DNA of 64,000 nucleotides from Parietaria judaica (Eukaryota > Streptophyta > Magnoliopsida > Rosales > Urticaceae), in contig OX940868.1 of the NCBI GenBank assembly GCA_954871525.1, positions 20,703,056 to 20,767,055 of the forward strand, written 5' to 3'. Positions within the stretch are counted from its first letter, which is position 1, and every line of letters starts with the position of its first letter. Below the pieces are notes generated by a model, which saw only the letters and a list, made by a program, of their open reading frames with translations, had not been told where the DNA came from and did not search any database. Of this stretch, positions 47,729 through 59,124 are shown in pieces. Both the position numbers and the translations under genes were made by a program.

Positions 47729-48083
47729 AGTAGCTAGAACAAAATAAATAAATAAAAATAGGTAAAATATTTTCCAAAGTATATTTTAGTTATATCGATC
47801 CAATTTTATACTTGTATATGGATTACCGAGAAAATTTTATAGAATAGTGACGGTTGGAACGATCGTGGTCGCTCATATGAAGAAAAGAAAATTCAGAAGT
47901 ATTGTGGAATTTATGAGAGAGCACAAATATGTTATTGTCCTAAAAAACAAAACAAAAAAGTCGCGTAAAAATAATTATGTGAATAACAAAATGTTTAAAC
48001 TTATACCGCGATTATAAATTGATATCATCAATATTATAGATATTTAGAAACTATAATATTATTTAAAATAATATGCAGATTGG
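44749..48083. other. AT-rich intergenic stretch with AT microsatellites
   Basis: (AT)n runs are at about 45757-45806, 46241-46271, 46598-46617 and 47663-47725. Around 47560-47665, sequence such as GATATATCC and GGCAAGCGGTATTTAAAACCTTGG looks like the edge of a degenerate transposon. No gene is seen; small open frames across the AT runs are artefacts. Confidence 0.5.
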
Positions 48084-48556
48084 CAGGGGCGGACTTACAC
48101 TGGATCGAGCGGGGACAGCTGCCCCCACTTGATTCCGGCGTGTAACTATACTACAGTAGTAAATATGTAATAATATATAATTAAAGTTACATTATTATTG
48201 TAAATTTGCACAATGATACAGTAGTGGTGTGAAACATACTTTTTAACTCTCTACCTATTACATGCGACCTAGGATTGATTCTTACTATTGCCATATATAC
48301 TCTTTTTTTGTTCTCTTTATATTTTGCCTTAAATGATATTTATATTACAACAGTTGCCATCCAACTATCACATTTGCAAAAAAAACAAAAAAAACTCTTT
48401 ACTAAGTGTTGTCATCTACCACAAGTTCTTACTATAATATTATATATAACTATGTATATATACACATTAAAACAATAAAGAGTTATATGTATATTATTGT
48501 TACGGAATTAATTTTGCGGTTTACTCTATATTGTTGTCTACTTCCCTCCGCCCCTG
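48084..48556. mobile_element. hAT-type nonautonomous element (473 bp)
   Basis: The ends are CAGGGGCGGA and TCCGCCCCTG, perfect 10-bp inverted repeats. They are flanked by the perfect 8-bp direct repeat CAGATTGG (48076-48083 and 48557-48564). The subterminal motif AGCTGCCCCCACTTG follows. The interior is AT-rich with no coding sequence. Confidence 0.92.
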
Positions 48557-48564
48557 CAGATTGG

Positions 48565-49495
48565 TTAAGGAGTAGTGATGTAAAGGAAACCCAACAAAAA
48601 CGAGAACACGTCTACGAATAATTAATGCAATTATTCCAGATATTAACGTTCAAAAAATATCCGAAATCTCCTCGAGAACTGTGCACAATTCTCGATCGTA
48701 CACTGTCCTATACATTGATCGCTGTCAACGCCGTCCCGCAGAGTTGAAGTCTGCTGGAGCGTCTCCCGCGTGATCACCTGCGCCAGAAGAGTGCCTGGAG
48801 TTTGCTACTGTTCGCCGCGTGAATTCTTGGAAATTGATCGCAAAAATCAATCGACCACAATCATGATGAGAGTGAATTTTTTTATCTGAATATCAAGCTG
48901 CCTTTATTCAATGTTGAGAGGGTTTAAATACCTCTAATATTTGCTAAAATAAGTCCCCATAACTAATGGAAATTGCATGCAAAATAACAAACTTAAAACA
49001 ATAAAAATAAAATAACAAACTTAAAACAATAAAAATAAATTGCATAACGTAAAGCTAAAAATAAATAAAAACTCGTATTCAACGATGGCGTGAACGGTCC
49101 CGAGCTTCTTCGAAGGCGAGTCCGAGTTCGTCGGCATCAAGTAGTATACTAAAAAAATTTAAAGTAGCAGAACATGAGGTCATCATTATTTGACATCCAA
49201 AAAGAATAATGTAATTCTCCACTTAATTTATGTTTGACAACCATTATTAGAGTTAATGCTTTTAGCCAAAAATCAAGTGATCAAGTCTAATATATATAAA
49301 GTTATAAACACATATCAAATTATATAACTGATTGAGCTCACGGTGACATACGTACATTATTTATATAATATATTATATAATACGTAAGTATGTCAAAGTC
49401 GACAAACATTATGTATATATTTTGGTAATTGCAATCTAGCCCCTGAAAAATGGCCCCCTGAGTCCCTGACCGACTTATATATCTAAAACCCTAGC
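48565..49495. other. Noncoding; a GC-balanced patch at 48660-48860 and a small tandem repeat
   Basis: 48660-48860 is less AT-rich than its surroundings. On the minus strand 48860-48960 reads like an LTR promoter/leader (TATTTAAACCCTCTCAAC), but no LTR pair is found. AAAATAACAAACTTAAAACAATAAAAAT is duplicated in tandem near 48980-49037. Confidence 0.4.
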
Positions 49496-49570
49496 TTACA
49501 CCTTAAACTATATATAATAAATAAAGTACTAGAGTGAATAGTGAATACTTTCACTATCATTTGAGTCAAA

Positions 49571-50167
49571 ATGGAAATATTGTCAAAAAGTAATAATATT
49601 ATTCCAGTTTATCTCATGCGCTTCACTGTTTTACTTTTAGCCCTAACAACACCATTAACGACCTGAAGCCATGCAGTCAGTATGAGATCTCGGAAGCCAT
49701 GCAAAACCCTAGCGCTCTACTTCCACGACGTCATCTACAACGGAAAAAATGCGCACAATGCAACGTCTGCCATCGTGACGGGGCCTGAGGGGACGAACCG
49801 GACGGTCTTCGCCGGTGATTTCCACTTCGGGAACGTCGTTGTTTTCGACGACCCAATTATCCCGGACAACGGGTTCCGCTCGGAGCCCGTGGGGCGGGCG
49901 CAGGGGCTCTACGTGTACGACACAAAGAATATGTACACGGCATGGCTCGCATTCACGTTCGTGCTTGACAGCGCCGACCTCGGCCGCGGTACGATCAGCT
50001 TCGTGGGTGCCGACCCGCTTATGAAACCGACACGGGACGTATCGGTCGTCGGTGGAACTGGAGACTTCTTCATGCACCGGGGTGTTGCCACCGTGGCGAC
50101 GGACTCGTTCGAGGGCCAGGTGTACTTCAGGCTCAGGGTTGATATCAAGTTCTACGAGTGTTGGTAA
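49571..50167 (+). pseudogene. DIR: Divergent dirigent gene with a stop between signal peptide and mature domain
   Basis: From ATG 49571 the frame reads MEILSKSNNIIPVYLMRFTV then LLLALTTPLTT, a good secretion signal, and stops at TGA (49664-49666). The same frame then resumes as [13 protein letters not shown] and a complete dirigent domain: [46 protein letters not shown] and VDIKFYECW. An internal ATG at 49682 would give a 161-residue protein without a signal peptide, which could not reach the apoplast. This gene is more GC-rich at third positions than the other DIR genes, has an insert (GPEGTNRTV) before the barrel strand, and ends ECW rather than ECY. It is an older, separate branch of the family. 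TATATAATAAATA near 49509 could be its TATA box. A sequencing error or strain-specific stop would restore it to a normal gene. Confidence 0.88.
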
Positions 50168-50448
50168 AATTATAGGAATCAAATAAGTGCATGTCTTTGT
50201 AGTTTCACATTTTGTTTGCTCTAGTTTTTATTTCTATTTCGTTTCATGTCGGATCCTTTTTCCAGACGATGTAATGATTTCAAGTGGTCGAGCACTTGAA
50301 CTTGTATCCTTGAGGTCCAATGTTCGGACCATGCATCGTGAAATTCGATTATCGAAGTTGTTTTGAGTTATTTAAATTGGTCTCTTTTATGTTTTACCCA
50401 GAATTATTCTTCGCATGGCACAAAAACGAGCTCTCCTAGCTCGGTTTT

Positions 50449-52593
50449 GTAAAACCCCATAATATATTATTATATATATATATATATAAAAAAAAAAAAA
50501 AAATTGTTGTCAGAGAATGGTTCCAAATGAACCATCTCCTTTCTCCCCCTCTTCTCTTTCTTTTCTTTTTCTTTCTCTCACCTCTGCTCCCGTACTCTCT
50601 CTCTCTCTATCTTCTATTTTCTTCTCCTTCCTCAAATGCTCAAAGCCTCATAGCTCCATCACCGGAACTCCGATCGGCGAGATCTTGGTACCGTTGGAAA
50701 GCTCTCGAGGAGGTGAACAAGCTGCTGGGCGGAAGTCGACCCGAGGTGGCGGCGTTTGACCGGAATATTCGCCGGAAGGTGCGATTATACAACTCTAGAT
50801 CTTTTTCATGTCGGTTTGATTTTGAGAAATCTAATACCGGAATCATGTTCACGAAGCCTATTAGAGTCCGTTGGAGGTATCACCTCGCCGTCGCCGCCGT
50901 CATTCGCTGTTGCCGGCCGCCGTCATCATTTTTCCGATCTCGAAATTTATTGAGGGGTTTTGAAGCCCTTGTCGAGGAGATCGAAAGCCCTCGATCGGAA
51001 TCGTCATCGGACTCTCGGTAAGCCCGAATTTCCTTGACCTAGTTTCTGAATTTAGATGATCAAATTAGGTGTGTTATGGGCCTTGATTGATGAAATTGAC
51101 TTCGCCATTGCGTTTAGAACAGTCGAATTAAGCTAGGAAAAGCATAAAATTGTCGAATTGATGCCCGTTTTGCTGCTTCGTTTTGCGTGCCCGACGGGAA
51201 TTCGACCCGGGCTAAATTTTAGTGTATCGGGTTTTCAATTGACAATTTGAATTCCAATCTTAGTAGTATTTGACTTATGAATGGTATCGGTGTTATAGCT
51301 GGCACGGATAGTCGTCCCGTAGTCGCCTCGAAGATTGTGCCACCCGAACCACCCGTTTTGACTAATTCATCAGATCCCGAAGTCTCTAGTCATCAATCTC
51401 AGGGCCAAGACGAACCCGCATCATCGACTAGCTAGTCGATCGGTCAAAGTTTCCACGGATTGAGGTAGGGGCTATTACCTTTTCTCGCAAATTAAAATGA
51501 ACGTAGAAACCAACGCTCTAATGAAGATTGAACCGGATAGGTTTATATCGGAATTAATGAATTTATATGTTAATTAAAAAGATAAAAGTTAGTATTGTGA
51601 TTGATGTCGCTTGTTGGCGACGATGGAAAACATGTATGATTTGCATCGGTTTGATGCTTGATATTATATTTTATGTTTATGTTACGTCGGTAGGACGTAT
51701 GTTGATATAGTACCCGCTTCGGGGATGATTAACATGATATGGTACCCGCTTCGGGCGGATGATGTGTGTTGATATGGTACCGCTTCGGGCGGATGAGCTG
51801 CTGACGAGCAGCTGGCTACTGCGCAGTAGGCCGGACATGGATATGGATACATATATGGATATGATTGGTGACCCAAAAGTCAACATTTCGACCCATGGCG
51901 AACTGGCCGCCTTTGGTGGTGATTAGGATCCCGAGTCAAGGGCGAGTTACGGTTAGGGACTTCTAGTCCACCTGTGCTCGTGCCTTGAGGACTCGATGGG
52001 ATTTAGTGGAGTAAAGGCGCGAGCTGACTCGGCATGGATCACCGAAATGATTTGACTTTTGTGGGGTATAATTATTTATTTTATGAAAATGATGATTAAA
52101 TGGTTTATGATGACGTTTATTTTTATATTTAATTGAAATTTGACTAATAATGGTTCGGTAAAGAGAATTGGTAATAGATTCCCTACTGAGCATGTGGTGC
52201 TCACCCCTTCCATATACATTTTTTTCTTCCAGCTTCAGGTGGTGTCAGTATCAGACTCCGGAAGAGGAGTAGTTTGATTCAGGAAGTCTATATGTTCGTC
52301 GTGGTTAATTTCGTATTTTTAGTTGATCTTTAAATTCGAAAATGTAAAGGATTAAATTAAGGATATTTGTGATGGTGGTACTTTGTAATTGTCGTTTTAT
52401 GGTGTTGTATAAACTGTGGTCGTTTATGTTGTATTGTCATTTTAAGTCCCATGGGCAAAAGTTATGTTCTTGTTGACGTGGACGTTGAATATTCAACGGT
52501 ATTGTTTAGATGATGATGTGTCATTGACCGGTCCAAGTTTGAAAAGTCGTTGTTTTTGTCTTATTCTACTAACCCCCATCTAGGGGCGTTACA
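50449..52593 (+). repeat. Gypsy 5' LTR (2,145 bp)
   Basis: It contains an AT microsatellite near its start, and a CT-rich then CCGCCGTC-rich leader-like part. Around 51706-51800 there are about three tandem units of about 35 bp built on GATATGGTACCCGCTTCGGG. Small frames within it are not genes. Confidence 0.95.
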
Positions 52594-52723
52594 GTTTGGT
52601 ATCAGAGCCTAGGTTACGGCACTTAGGGTATAACACCATAATTTTTATTTTGCGTTTTTGTCGTGTTTTATTTTGTATCACCATCCATAATCCTGACATT
52701 TAATCTTTTTACAGTTGATCAAC

Positions 52724-53100
52724 ATGGTTCGGAATTCCCAAAGTACCCTAAATCTGCGTCCCCCGTTAAATCTTGAAGAATCTGCATTGTATAATGTTCC
52801 ATAATACGTGATACAATCTCTTAATTCTGCAGTTGAAATAATGAAATCTTTTAAGGAGATCCTGTTCCAAAAATCCTCTATAGTTTGATGAATTTCCTGA
52901 TGCTGCTACAATTGAAATGCGATTGACATTAATGAAGAAAATTTTTGAGGTGCTTGATAATTCTGATGTCGTAGATAGCACTGAAGCTAGAATGGTAAAT
53001 TTTGGGTAATGATTTCATGCGCAATGGGTTTGCGAGAACCTTACGCCAAAGCGTTACTCTAATTTCTCAGAACTGATTGTTTCAGCCAAAAACCTCGAGA
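52724..53100 (+). pseudogene. Gypsy gag remnant
   Basis: It starts MVRNSQSTLNLRPPLNLEES and stops after 26 codons. Scattered gag-like pieces (MKKIFEVLDNSDVV; CENLTPKRYSNFSEL) follow in shifted frames. No CCHC zinc knuckle is left. Most of gag, and the protease start with its catalytic DTGA/DSGA, appear deleted at about 53100. Confidence 0.65.
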
Positions 53101-53101
53101 C

Positions 53102-54059
53102 ATGTATTATTCCTTCATCGTTGTGCGCTCATATAGGAAATTGCCAAAAGCTTTAATGATCTACAAGTCTTGTGAGCTTGTCATTGAGGGAAGTAAATTA
53201 TCATTTGACGTAATCGTTCCCCGTATGATCGAGTTTGATGTAACATTGGAATTGGATATATTAGAAAAGTACCGTGCTATAGTAGACTGCTACAAAATAC
53301 ATGGCACCCTCAGAAGAAACGAAAATGAGCATGTTAATATGGCCTCATAATTTTATCTTGAAGTCTCTCCTTGGAGGAGAGATGAATTTTGAAGGGTCGG
53401 AAGTTAATTGTGCCATTGAAGGTGTGAGGCAAAGTACCATCGACCCGCACATTCCAATAGTACAAGATCTTGAAGATGTGTTTTCCGCAGAGATTTTAGG
53501 ATTTCCTCCAGATTGTCGATTGGGTTTGACATTGACCTAGTTCCTGGGAGTTCTCCGATCTCTATGACTCCTTACCGTATGGCTCCAGCAGAATTGGCAG
53601 AATTGAGAGAGCAATTAGACGACTTGTTGAGCAAAGAGTTTATCAGGCAAAGTCCATCACCGTGGGGAGCGCCGGTGTTATTCGCTAAGAAAGGAGATGG
53701 TAGTTTACGCCTTTGTGTGGACTACAAATGACTCAACAAGATAATGATTAAAAATAAATACCCTTTTACCGCACATAGATGACATATTCGATCAATTGCG
53801 AGGATTCAAGTTCTTCTCAAAGATAGATTTGCGGTCATGTTACCACCAATTGAGAATTCGAGATGCCGACATCCTGAAACCAGCGTTCCGTACACGATAT
53901 GATCAATTTGAGTTCACGGTTATGCCTTTTGGTTTAACGAACGCTCCAGCGGCGTTTATGGCCTTAATGAATAGATTTTTTTTTTTTGGTCATACTTGGA
54001 TCGATTCAGTGTTGTCTTCATTGATGACATACTTATCTATTCAAGAACCCTAAAGAACA
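53102..54059 (+). pseudogene. Gypsy protease remnant and N-terminal reverse transcriptase
   Basis: The protease part retains CELVIEGSKLSFDVIV and EFDVTLELDILEKYRA but not its catalytic motif. After a frameshift near 53510 the RT begins ([40 protein letters not shown]), then a stop at TGA in the DYK(R/E)LNK motif. The next frame (53796-54053) has [20 protein letters not shown] and [16 protein letters not shown]. It is thrown out of frame at a 13-T run (near 53975-53990). The YIDD/FIDD catalytic motif survives only in the shifted frame ([10 protein letters not shown]). Confidence 0.88.
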
Positions 54060-54069
54060 CGAAGAACAT

Positions 54070-55086
54070 TTGCGAATAGTTTGGCAGACTTTGCGGGACT
54101 ATCGTCTCTATGCAAACAAAGAAAAATGTGAATTCTGGATGACGGAAGTGAAATTGTTAGGCCACGTGATCTCGCAAGAAGGTATTGTCGTAGACCCGTC
54201 AAAGATTGAAGCTATCTTGAACTGGAGGCAACCAAGAAATGTGGCAGAAGTTCGAAGTTTCCTTGGTCTTGCGGGCTATTACAGGAAGTTCGTGGAGAAT
54301 TTTTCAAAAATTGCCGCACCGCTGAGCAAGCTCACCAGAAAAGATGTTCAGTTCAGTTGGGATGATAGATGTGAAGAGTATTTTTCAGAGTTGAAACGAC
54401 GATTGACGAGTGCTCCTGTCCTTGTTGTTCCCAATGTAGATGAAGTGTTTACAGTGTATACTGATGCATCTCGTAGTGGACTAGGCTGTGTGCTCATGCA
54501 ACAAGGGAGAGTGGTGGCATATGGTTATAGGAAATTAAAGCCGCATGAACAAAACTATCCTACCCACGACTTGGAGCTAGCAGCAGTGATATTTGCACTC
54601 AAAATCTGGCGTTGTCATCTTTACGGCTCAAGATTTGAGATATTAACCGATCATCAAAGTCTCAAGTATTTGTTCACGCAGAGAGACTTGAATCTACGAC
54701 AACGAAGATGGGTGGAGTATATGAAAGATTATGGTTTTAGTCTACGATATCGCCCAAGAAAAGTAAAGGTGGTCGCCGATGCATTAAGTCTGAAGAATCA
54801 TGGTTTGGTTGCTTCTTTGACCTTGGAATTATGGAAAAGATCGGTTACCATTGGCGATTACAATTTAGAATTCCATAGCGATGGGTATAATGCATGTGCA
54901 TATAACTTCATAGCCGTTCCATCAATGGTACTCCAAGTTAGACAAAGTCAGTGGAGCGATGAAACGTTACAAGAGGTATGGAATCGATTACAAACTGGAG
55001 AACAACTTGAAGGATGGAATGTGGGAGTCGATGGATTTTTATTGTACAAAGGAAGGCTTGCGGTAGCTGATGATACTACGTTATGA
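54070..55086 (+). pseudogene. Gypsy reverse transcriptase C-terminal part and RNase H
   Basis: This is a 338-codon frame with the RT connection ([34 protein letters not shown]). It also has the Ty3-type RNase [14 protein letters not shown] with the catalytic Asp, [13 protein letters not shown] with the Glu, and [11 protein letters not shown] with the second Asp. It ends at a TGA before the integrase zinc region. The family motif ADALSRK reads ADALSLK. Confidence 0.9.
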
Positions 55087-56358
55087 AGCGCCATCTTACA
55101 TGAAGCTCATCGTTCCAAGTTTGCTATTCACCCAGGGAGTACGAAGATGTACCAGGATCTGAAGAGGCAATATTATTGGTACGGAATGAAGTCGGATGTG
55201 GCGATGTTCGTGAAGAGATGTCCAGTTTGCCAAATGGTCAAAGCAGAGCATCAAAGGCCTGGCGGAGAGCTTAGACCACTTGAAATACCTGAGTGGAAAT
55301 GGGACTGCATAACCATGGACTTCGTTTCGGGACTTCCTCGGTCTCGGGGCGGACACGATGCGGTGTGGGTGATCGTTGATAGATTGACAAAATCAGCCCA
55401 CTTTATCCCCATTCGGACAGATTACAAAGTTCCGAAACTTTGTAAACTATATGTTGAAAAGATAGTAAAGCTTCATGGGGTCCCTGTTTCAATAGTTTCG
55501 GACCGAGACGCTCGTTTCACCTCCAAGTTTTGGAGAGGATTACAGAAAGAGATGGGAACTGAATTGAGTTTGAGCACAGCTTTTCATCCTCAGACTGATG
55601 GACAATCAGAGCGAGTGATTCAGATCTTAGAAGACATGCTTCGGGCGTGCGCCATAGATTTTGGAGGAAAATGGAAGGAGCAGCTACCATTCGTGGAGTT
55701 CGCTTACAACAATAGCTTTCAGGCTAGTATCGGTATGGCACCGTATGAGGCCTTGTATGGTCGACCTTGTCGTTCACCTCTTTGTTGGGCCGAGTATGAA
55801 GATCGTATTACTCTCGGTCCTTCCTACCTCAGAGATACGACAGAAGCGATTAAGCTTATTCGAGAAAGACTCAAGACTGCTCAAAGTCGCCAGAAGAGTT
55901 ATGCAGATCGAAGACGAAGGCCACTGGAATTCATGGTTGGCGACAATGTATTCCTGAAGGTGACGCCCATGCGTGGTGTTTCTCGTTTTGGAATAAAAAG
56001 AAAGTTGGTTCCGTGATACACCGGCCCATTCGAGGTAGTGAAAGAGTTGAACCACTCGCATACAAGCTCGATTTACCTCCGTAATTATCTCACGTTCACA
56101 ATGTGTTTCATGTGTCGATGTTGAGAATATATGAACCCGATCCTCGTCAAATCATTGAGTGGACAGAGATACCTTTTCAAGAAAATGCGACATATGAGTA
56201 ATGCTCGATTCATATTATCAACTGTGAAGTAAAAGTTCTTCGTCAATGAGAGATTCCTCTAGTCGAAGTGGTGTGGAACCATCACGAAGTAAGAGAGGCA
56301 ACCTGGGAGTTAGAGTCAGAGATGATGGAGAAGTACCCGTCTTTGTTCGGGAGTAGTT
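55087..56358 (+). pseudogene. Gypsy integrase with chromodomain-like tail
   Basis: The zinc-binding region (HEAHRSKFAIHPGSTKMY, then CPVCQMVKAEHQRPGG) is complete. The core has DFVSGLPRSRGGHD (first Asp), SIVSDRDARFTSKFW (second Asp) and FHPQTDGQSERVIQ (Glu). After KRKLVP a TGA breaks the GPF/Y module. The shifted continuation reads VFHVSMLRIYEPD and ends VVWNHHEVREATWELESEMM, typical of the chromodomain end of Tekay-like chromoviruses. Confidence 0.9.
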
Positions 56359-56403
56359 TCGTTTAAATTTCGAGGACGAAATTTTTTTTGAGGGGTGGAG
56401 TAT

Positions 56404-58553
56404 TGTAAAACCCCATAATATATTATTATATATATATATATATATATATAAAAAAAAAAATTTGTTGTCAGAGAATGGTTCGAAATGAACCATCTCCTTT
56501 CTCCCCCTCTTCTCTTTCTTTTCTTTTTCTTTCTCTCACCTCTGCTCCCGTACTCTCTCTCTCTCTCTATCTTCTATTTTCTTCTCCTTCCTCAAATGCT
56601 CAAAGCCTCATAGCTCCATCACCGGAACTCCGATCGGCGAGATCTTGGTACCGTTGGAAAGCTCTCGAGGAGGTGAACAAGCTGCTGGGCGGAAGTCGAC
56701 CCGAGGTGGCGGCGTTTGACCGGAATATTCGCCGGAAGGTGCGATTATACAACTCTAGATCTTTTTCATGTCGGTTTGATTTTGAGAAATCTAATACCGG
56801 AATCATGTTCACGAAGCCTATTAGAGTCCGTTGGAGGTATCACCTCGCCGTCGCCGCCGTCATTCGCCGTTGCCGGCCGCCGTCATCATTTTTCCGATCT
56901 CAAAATTTATTGAGGGGTTTTGAAGCCCTCGTCGAGGAGATCGAAAGCCCTCGATCGGAATCGTCATCGGACTCTCGGTAAGCCCGAATTTCCTTGACCT
57001 AGTTTCTGAATTTAGATGATCAAATTAGGTGTGTTATGGGCCTTGATTGATGAAATTGACTTCGCCATTGCGTTTAGAACAGTCGAATTAAGCTAGGAAA
57101 AGCATAAAATTGTCGAATTGATGCCCGTTTTGCTGCTTCGTTTTGCGTGCCCGACGGGAATTCGACCCGGGCTAAATTTTAGTGTATCGGGTTTTCAATT
57201 GACAATTTGAATTCCAATCTTAGTAGTATTTGACTTATGAATGGTATCGGTGTTATAGCTGGCACGGATAGTCGTCCCGTAGTCGCCTCGAAGATTGTGC
57301 CACCCGAACCACCCGTTTTGACTAATTCAGCAGATCCCGAAGTCTCTAGTCATCAATCTCAGGGCCAAGACGAACCCGCATCATCGACTAGCTAGTCGAT
57401 CGGTCAAAGTTTCCACGGATTGAGGTAGGGGCTATTACCTTTTCTCGCAAATTAAAATGAACGTAGAAACCAACGCTCTAATGAAGATTGAACCGGATAG
57501 GTTTATATCGGAATTAATGAATTTATATGTTAATTAAAAAGATAAAAGTTAGTATTGTGATTGATGTCGCTTGTTGGCGACGATGGAAAACATGTATGAT
57601 TTGCATCGGTTTGATGCTTGATATTATATTTTATGTTTATGTTACGTCGATAGGACGTATGTTGATATAGTACCCGCTTCGGGGATGATTAACATGATAT
57701 GGTACCCGCTTCGGGCGGATGATGTGTGTTGATATGGTACCGCTTCGGGCGGATGAGCTGCTGACGAGCAGCTGGCTACTGCGCAGTAGGCCGGACATGG
57801 ATATGGATACATATATGGATATGATTGGTGACCCAAAAGTCAACATTTCGACCCATGGCGAACTGGCCGCCTTTGGTGGTGATTAGGATCCCGAGTCAAG
57901 GGCGAGTTACGGTTAGGGACTTCTAGTCCACCTGTGCTCGTGCCTTGAGGACTCGATGGGATTTAGTGGAGTAAAGGCGCGAGCTGACTCGGCATGGATC
58001 ACCGAAATGATTTGACTTTTGTGGGGTATAATTATTTATTTTATGAAAATGATGATTAAATGGTTTATGATGACGTTTATTTTTATATTTAATTGAAATT
58101 TGACTAATAATGGTTCGGTAAAGAGAATTGGTAATAGATTCCCTACTGAGCATGTGGTGCTCACCCCTTCCATATACATTTTTTTCTTCCAGCTTCAGGT
58201 GGTGTCAGTATCAGACTCCGGAAGAGGAGTAGTTTGATTCAGGAAGTCTATATGTTCGTCGTGGTTAATTTCGTATTTTTAGTTGATCTTTAAATTCGAA
58301 AATGTAAAGGATTAAATTAAGGATATTTGTGATGGTGGTACTTTGTAATTGTCGTTTTATGGTGTTGTATAAACTGTGGTCGTTTATGTTGTATTGTCAT
58401 TTTAAGTCCCATGGGCAAAAGTTATGTTCTTGTTGACGTGGACGTTGAATATTCAACGGTATTGTTTAGATGATGATGTGTCATTGACCGGTCCAAGTTT
58501 GAAAAGTCGTTGTTTTTGTCTTATTCTACTAACCCCCATCTAGGGGCGTTACA
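56404..58553 (+). repeat. Gypsy 3' LTR (2,150 bp)
   Basis: This is the near-identical partner of 50449-52593. Visible differences include GTTCCAAAT/GTTCGAAAT, TTCGCTGTT/TTCGCCGTT, TCTCGAAAT/TCTCAAAAT, CCTTGTC/CCTCGTC, TTCATCAG/TTCAGCAG and GTCGGTAG/GTCGATAG. Confidence 0.95.
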
Positions 58554-58568
58554 GGTTTTGGCCTATAC

Positions 58569-58621
58569 TTTTTGTTTATAATCCAGCTTTGCGAATTTTT
58601 GTTTATAATCCAGCTTTGCGA
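58569..58621. repeat. 27-bp tandem duplication next to the gypsy LTR
   Basis: TTTTTGTTTATAATCCAGCT followed by TTGCGA occurs at 58569 and 58596. It lies 16 bp outside the right end of the gypsy element. Confidence 0.93.
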
Positions 58622-58828
58622 GAATACTAAAATGATCCTATCGATCTGCCAGTTTCACATCACATGCATCAAAATCAAACCTACGGATATTTCAGAATTA
58701 ATTTGCAGAGGATTATAGAAAAAATACTTCGACGATCGAGCTCGAACGGAATACTATTCATGGAAAATTGAAAAAGAAACCTAGAAATCTTCCTAAACTG
58801 CACAGAAGAGGTTCGTTCGAAGTTACCT

Positions 58829-59105
58829 GCGTCCAGTTCTTCCCGGAGCTTCGATCGAAAGGCAGCGATCTGTCGCCTGTGCTGAGCTTCGAGATCGTCT
58901 ATCAATGAGCGCAAGGATTCGAACCTCACAATCAACTCGGAGACAGACTGGGGACGATCCGCAACTCGTTGTCGCGCGCGCCGAGATCACATCTTCGCAC
59001 CATTTCTCAGAATCAGATCTCTCCAATGGAAGAACCGGAGAAGAAGACGAAGTTGAAGAATGAACTGAGAAATCGAACGAGTTCGAATGAACAGGTATAA
59101 ATAGT
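58829..59105 (-). pseudogene. Orphan first exon with promoter, unknown gene (minus strand)
   Basis: The minus-strand ATG at 59026 gives MERSDSEKWCEDVISAR. The frame then shifts by 2 nt within a GCGCGCGC run. The other frame continues SVSELIVRFESLRSLIDDLE and QHRRQIAAFRSKLREELDA, a charged, probably helical segment. It ends at a good donor (GCAG|GTAACTTCG) at about 58829. A TATTTATA motif lies about 65-75 bp upstream (near 59099). The rest of the gene is missing: downstream on this strand is the gypsy element. I do not recognise the family. Confidence 0.4.
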
Positions 59106-59124
59106 GACCGAAATTTGCGGCCTT

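Larger units (their letters stand above)
50449..58553 (+). mobile_element. Ty3/gypsy (chromovirus, Tekay/Del-like) retrotransposon, recent but internally broken
   Basis: The LTRs are at 50449-52593 (2,145 bp) and 56404-58553 (2,150 bp). Both begin TGTAAAACCCC and end GGGGCGTTACA. The target duplication GGTTT is at 50444-50448 and 58554-58558. The primer-binding site TGGTATCAGAGCC lies just inside the left LTR (near 52598) and a purine-rich tract (GAGGGGTGGAGTA) lies before the right LTR. I count about six base differences between the LTRs plus a microsatellite length change. The interior is only 3.8 kb, lacks most of gag and is broken in several places. RT-RH-integrase order and a chromodomain-like C-terminus fit a chromovirus. 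Confidence 0.96.

Noticed and set aside
48275..48478. 67-codon hydrophobic frame
   Set aside because: It lies inside the hAT-type element 48084-48556 and ends in AT-rich repeat sequence; no family.
49709..50182. 157-codon minus-strand frame over the divergent dirigent gene
   Set aside because: It is the antisense of a GC-rich dirigent coding sequence; the + strand shows the conserved domain.
50527..51021. 164-168 codon frames in both gypsy LTRs (also 56475-56981)
   Set aside because: They are identical in both LTRs, Ser/Arg/Pro-rich, and lie in the CT- and GC-rich leader part of the LTR. No recognisable protein.
58917..58928. B-box-like AGGTTCGAATCC on the minus strand, as in a tRNA gene
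   Set aside because: It lies within the orphan exon coding for VRFES. No A box at the right distance and no cloverleaf could be drawn.
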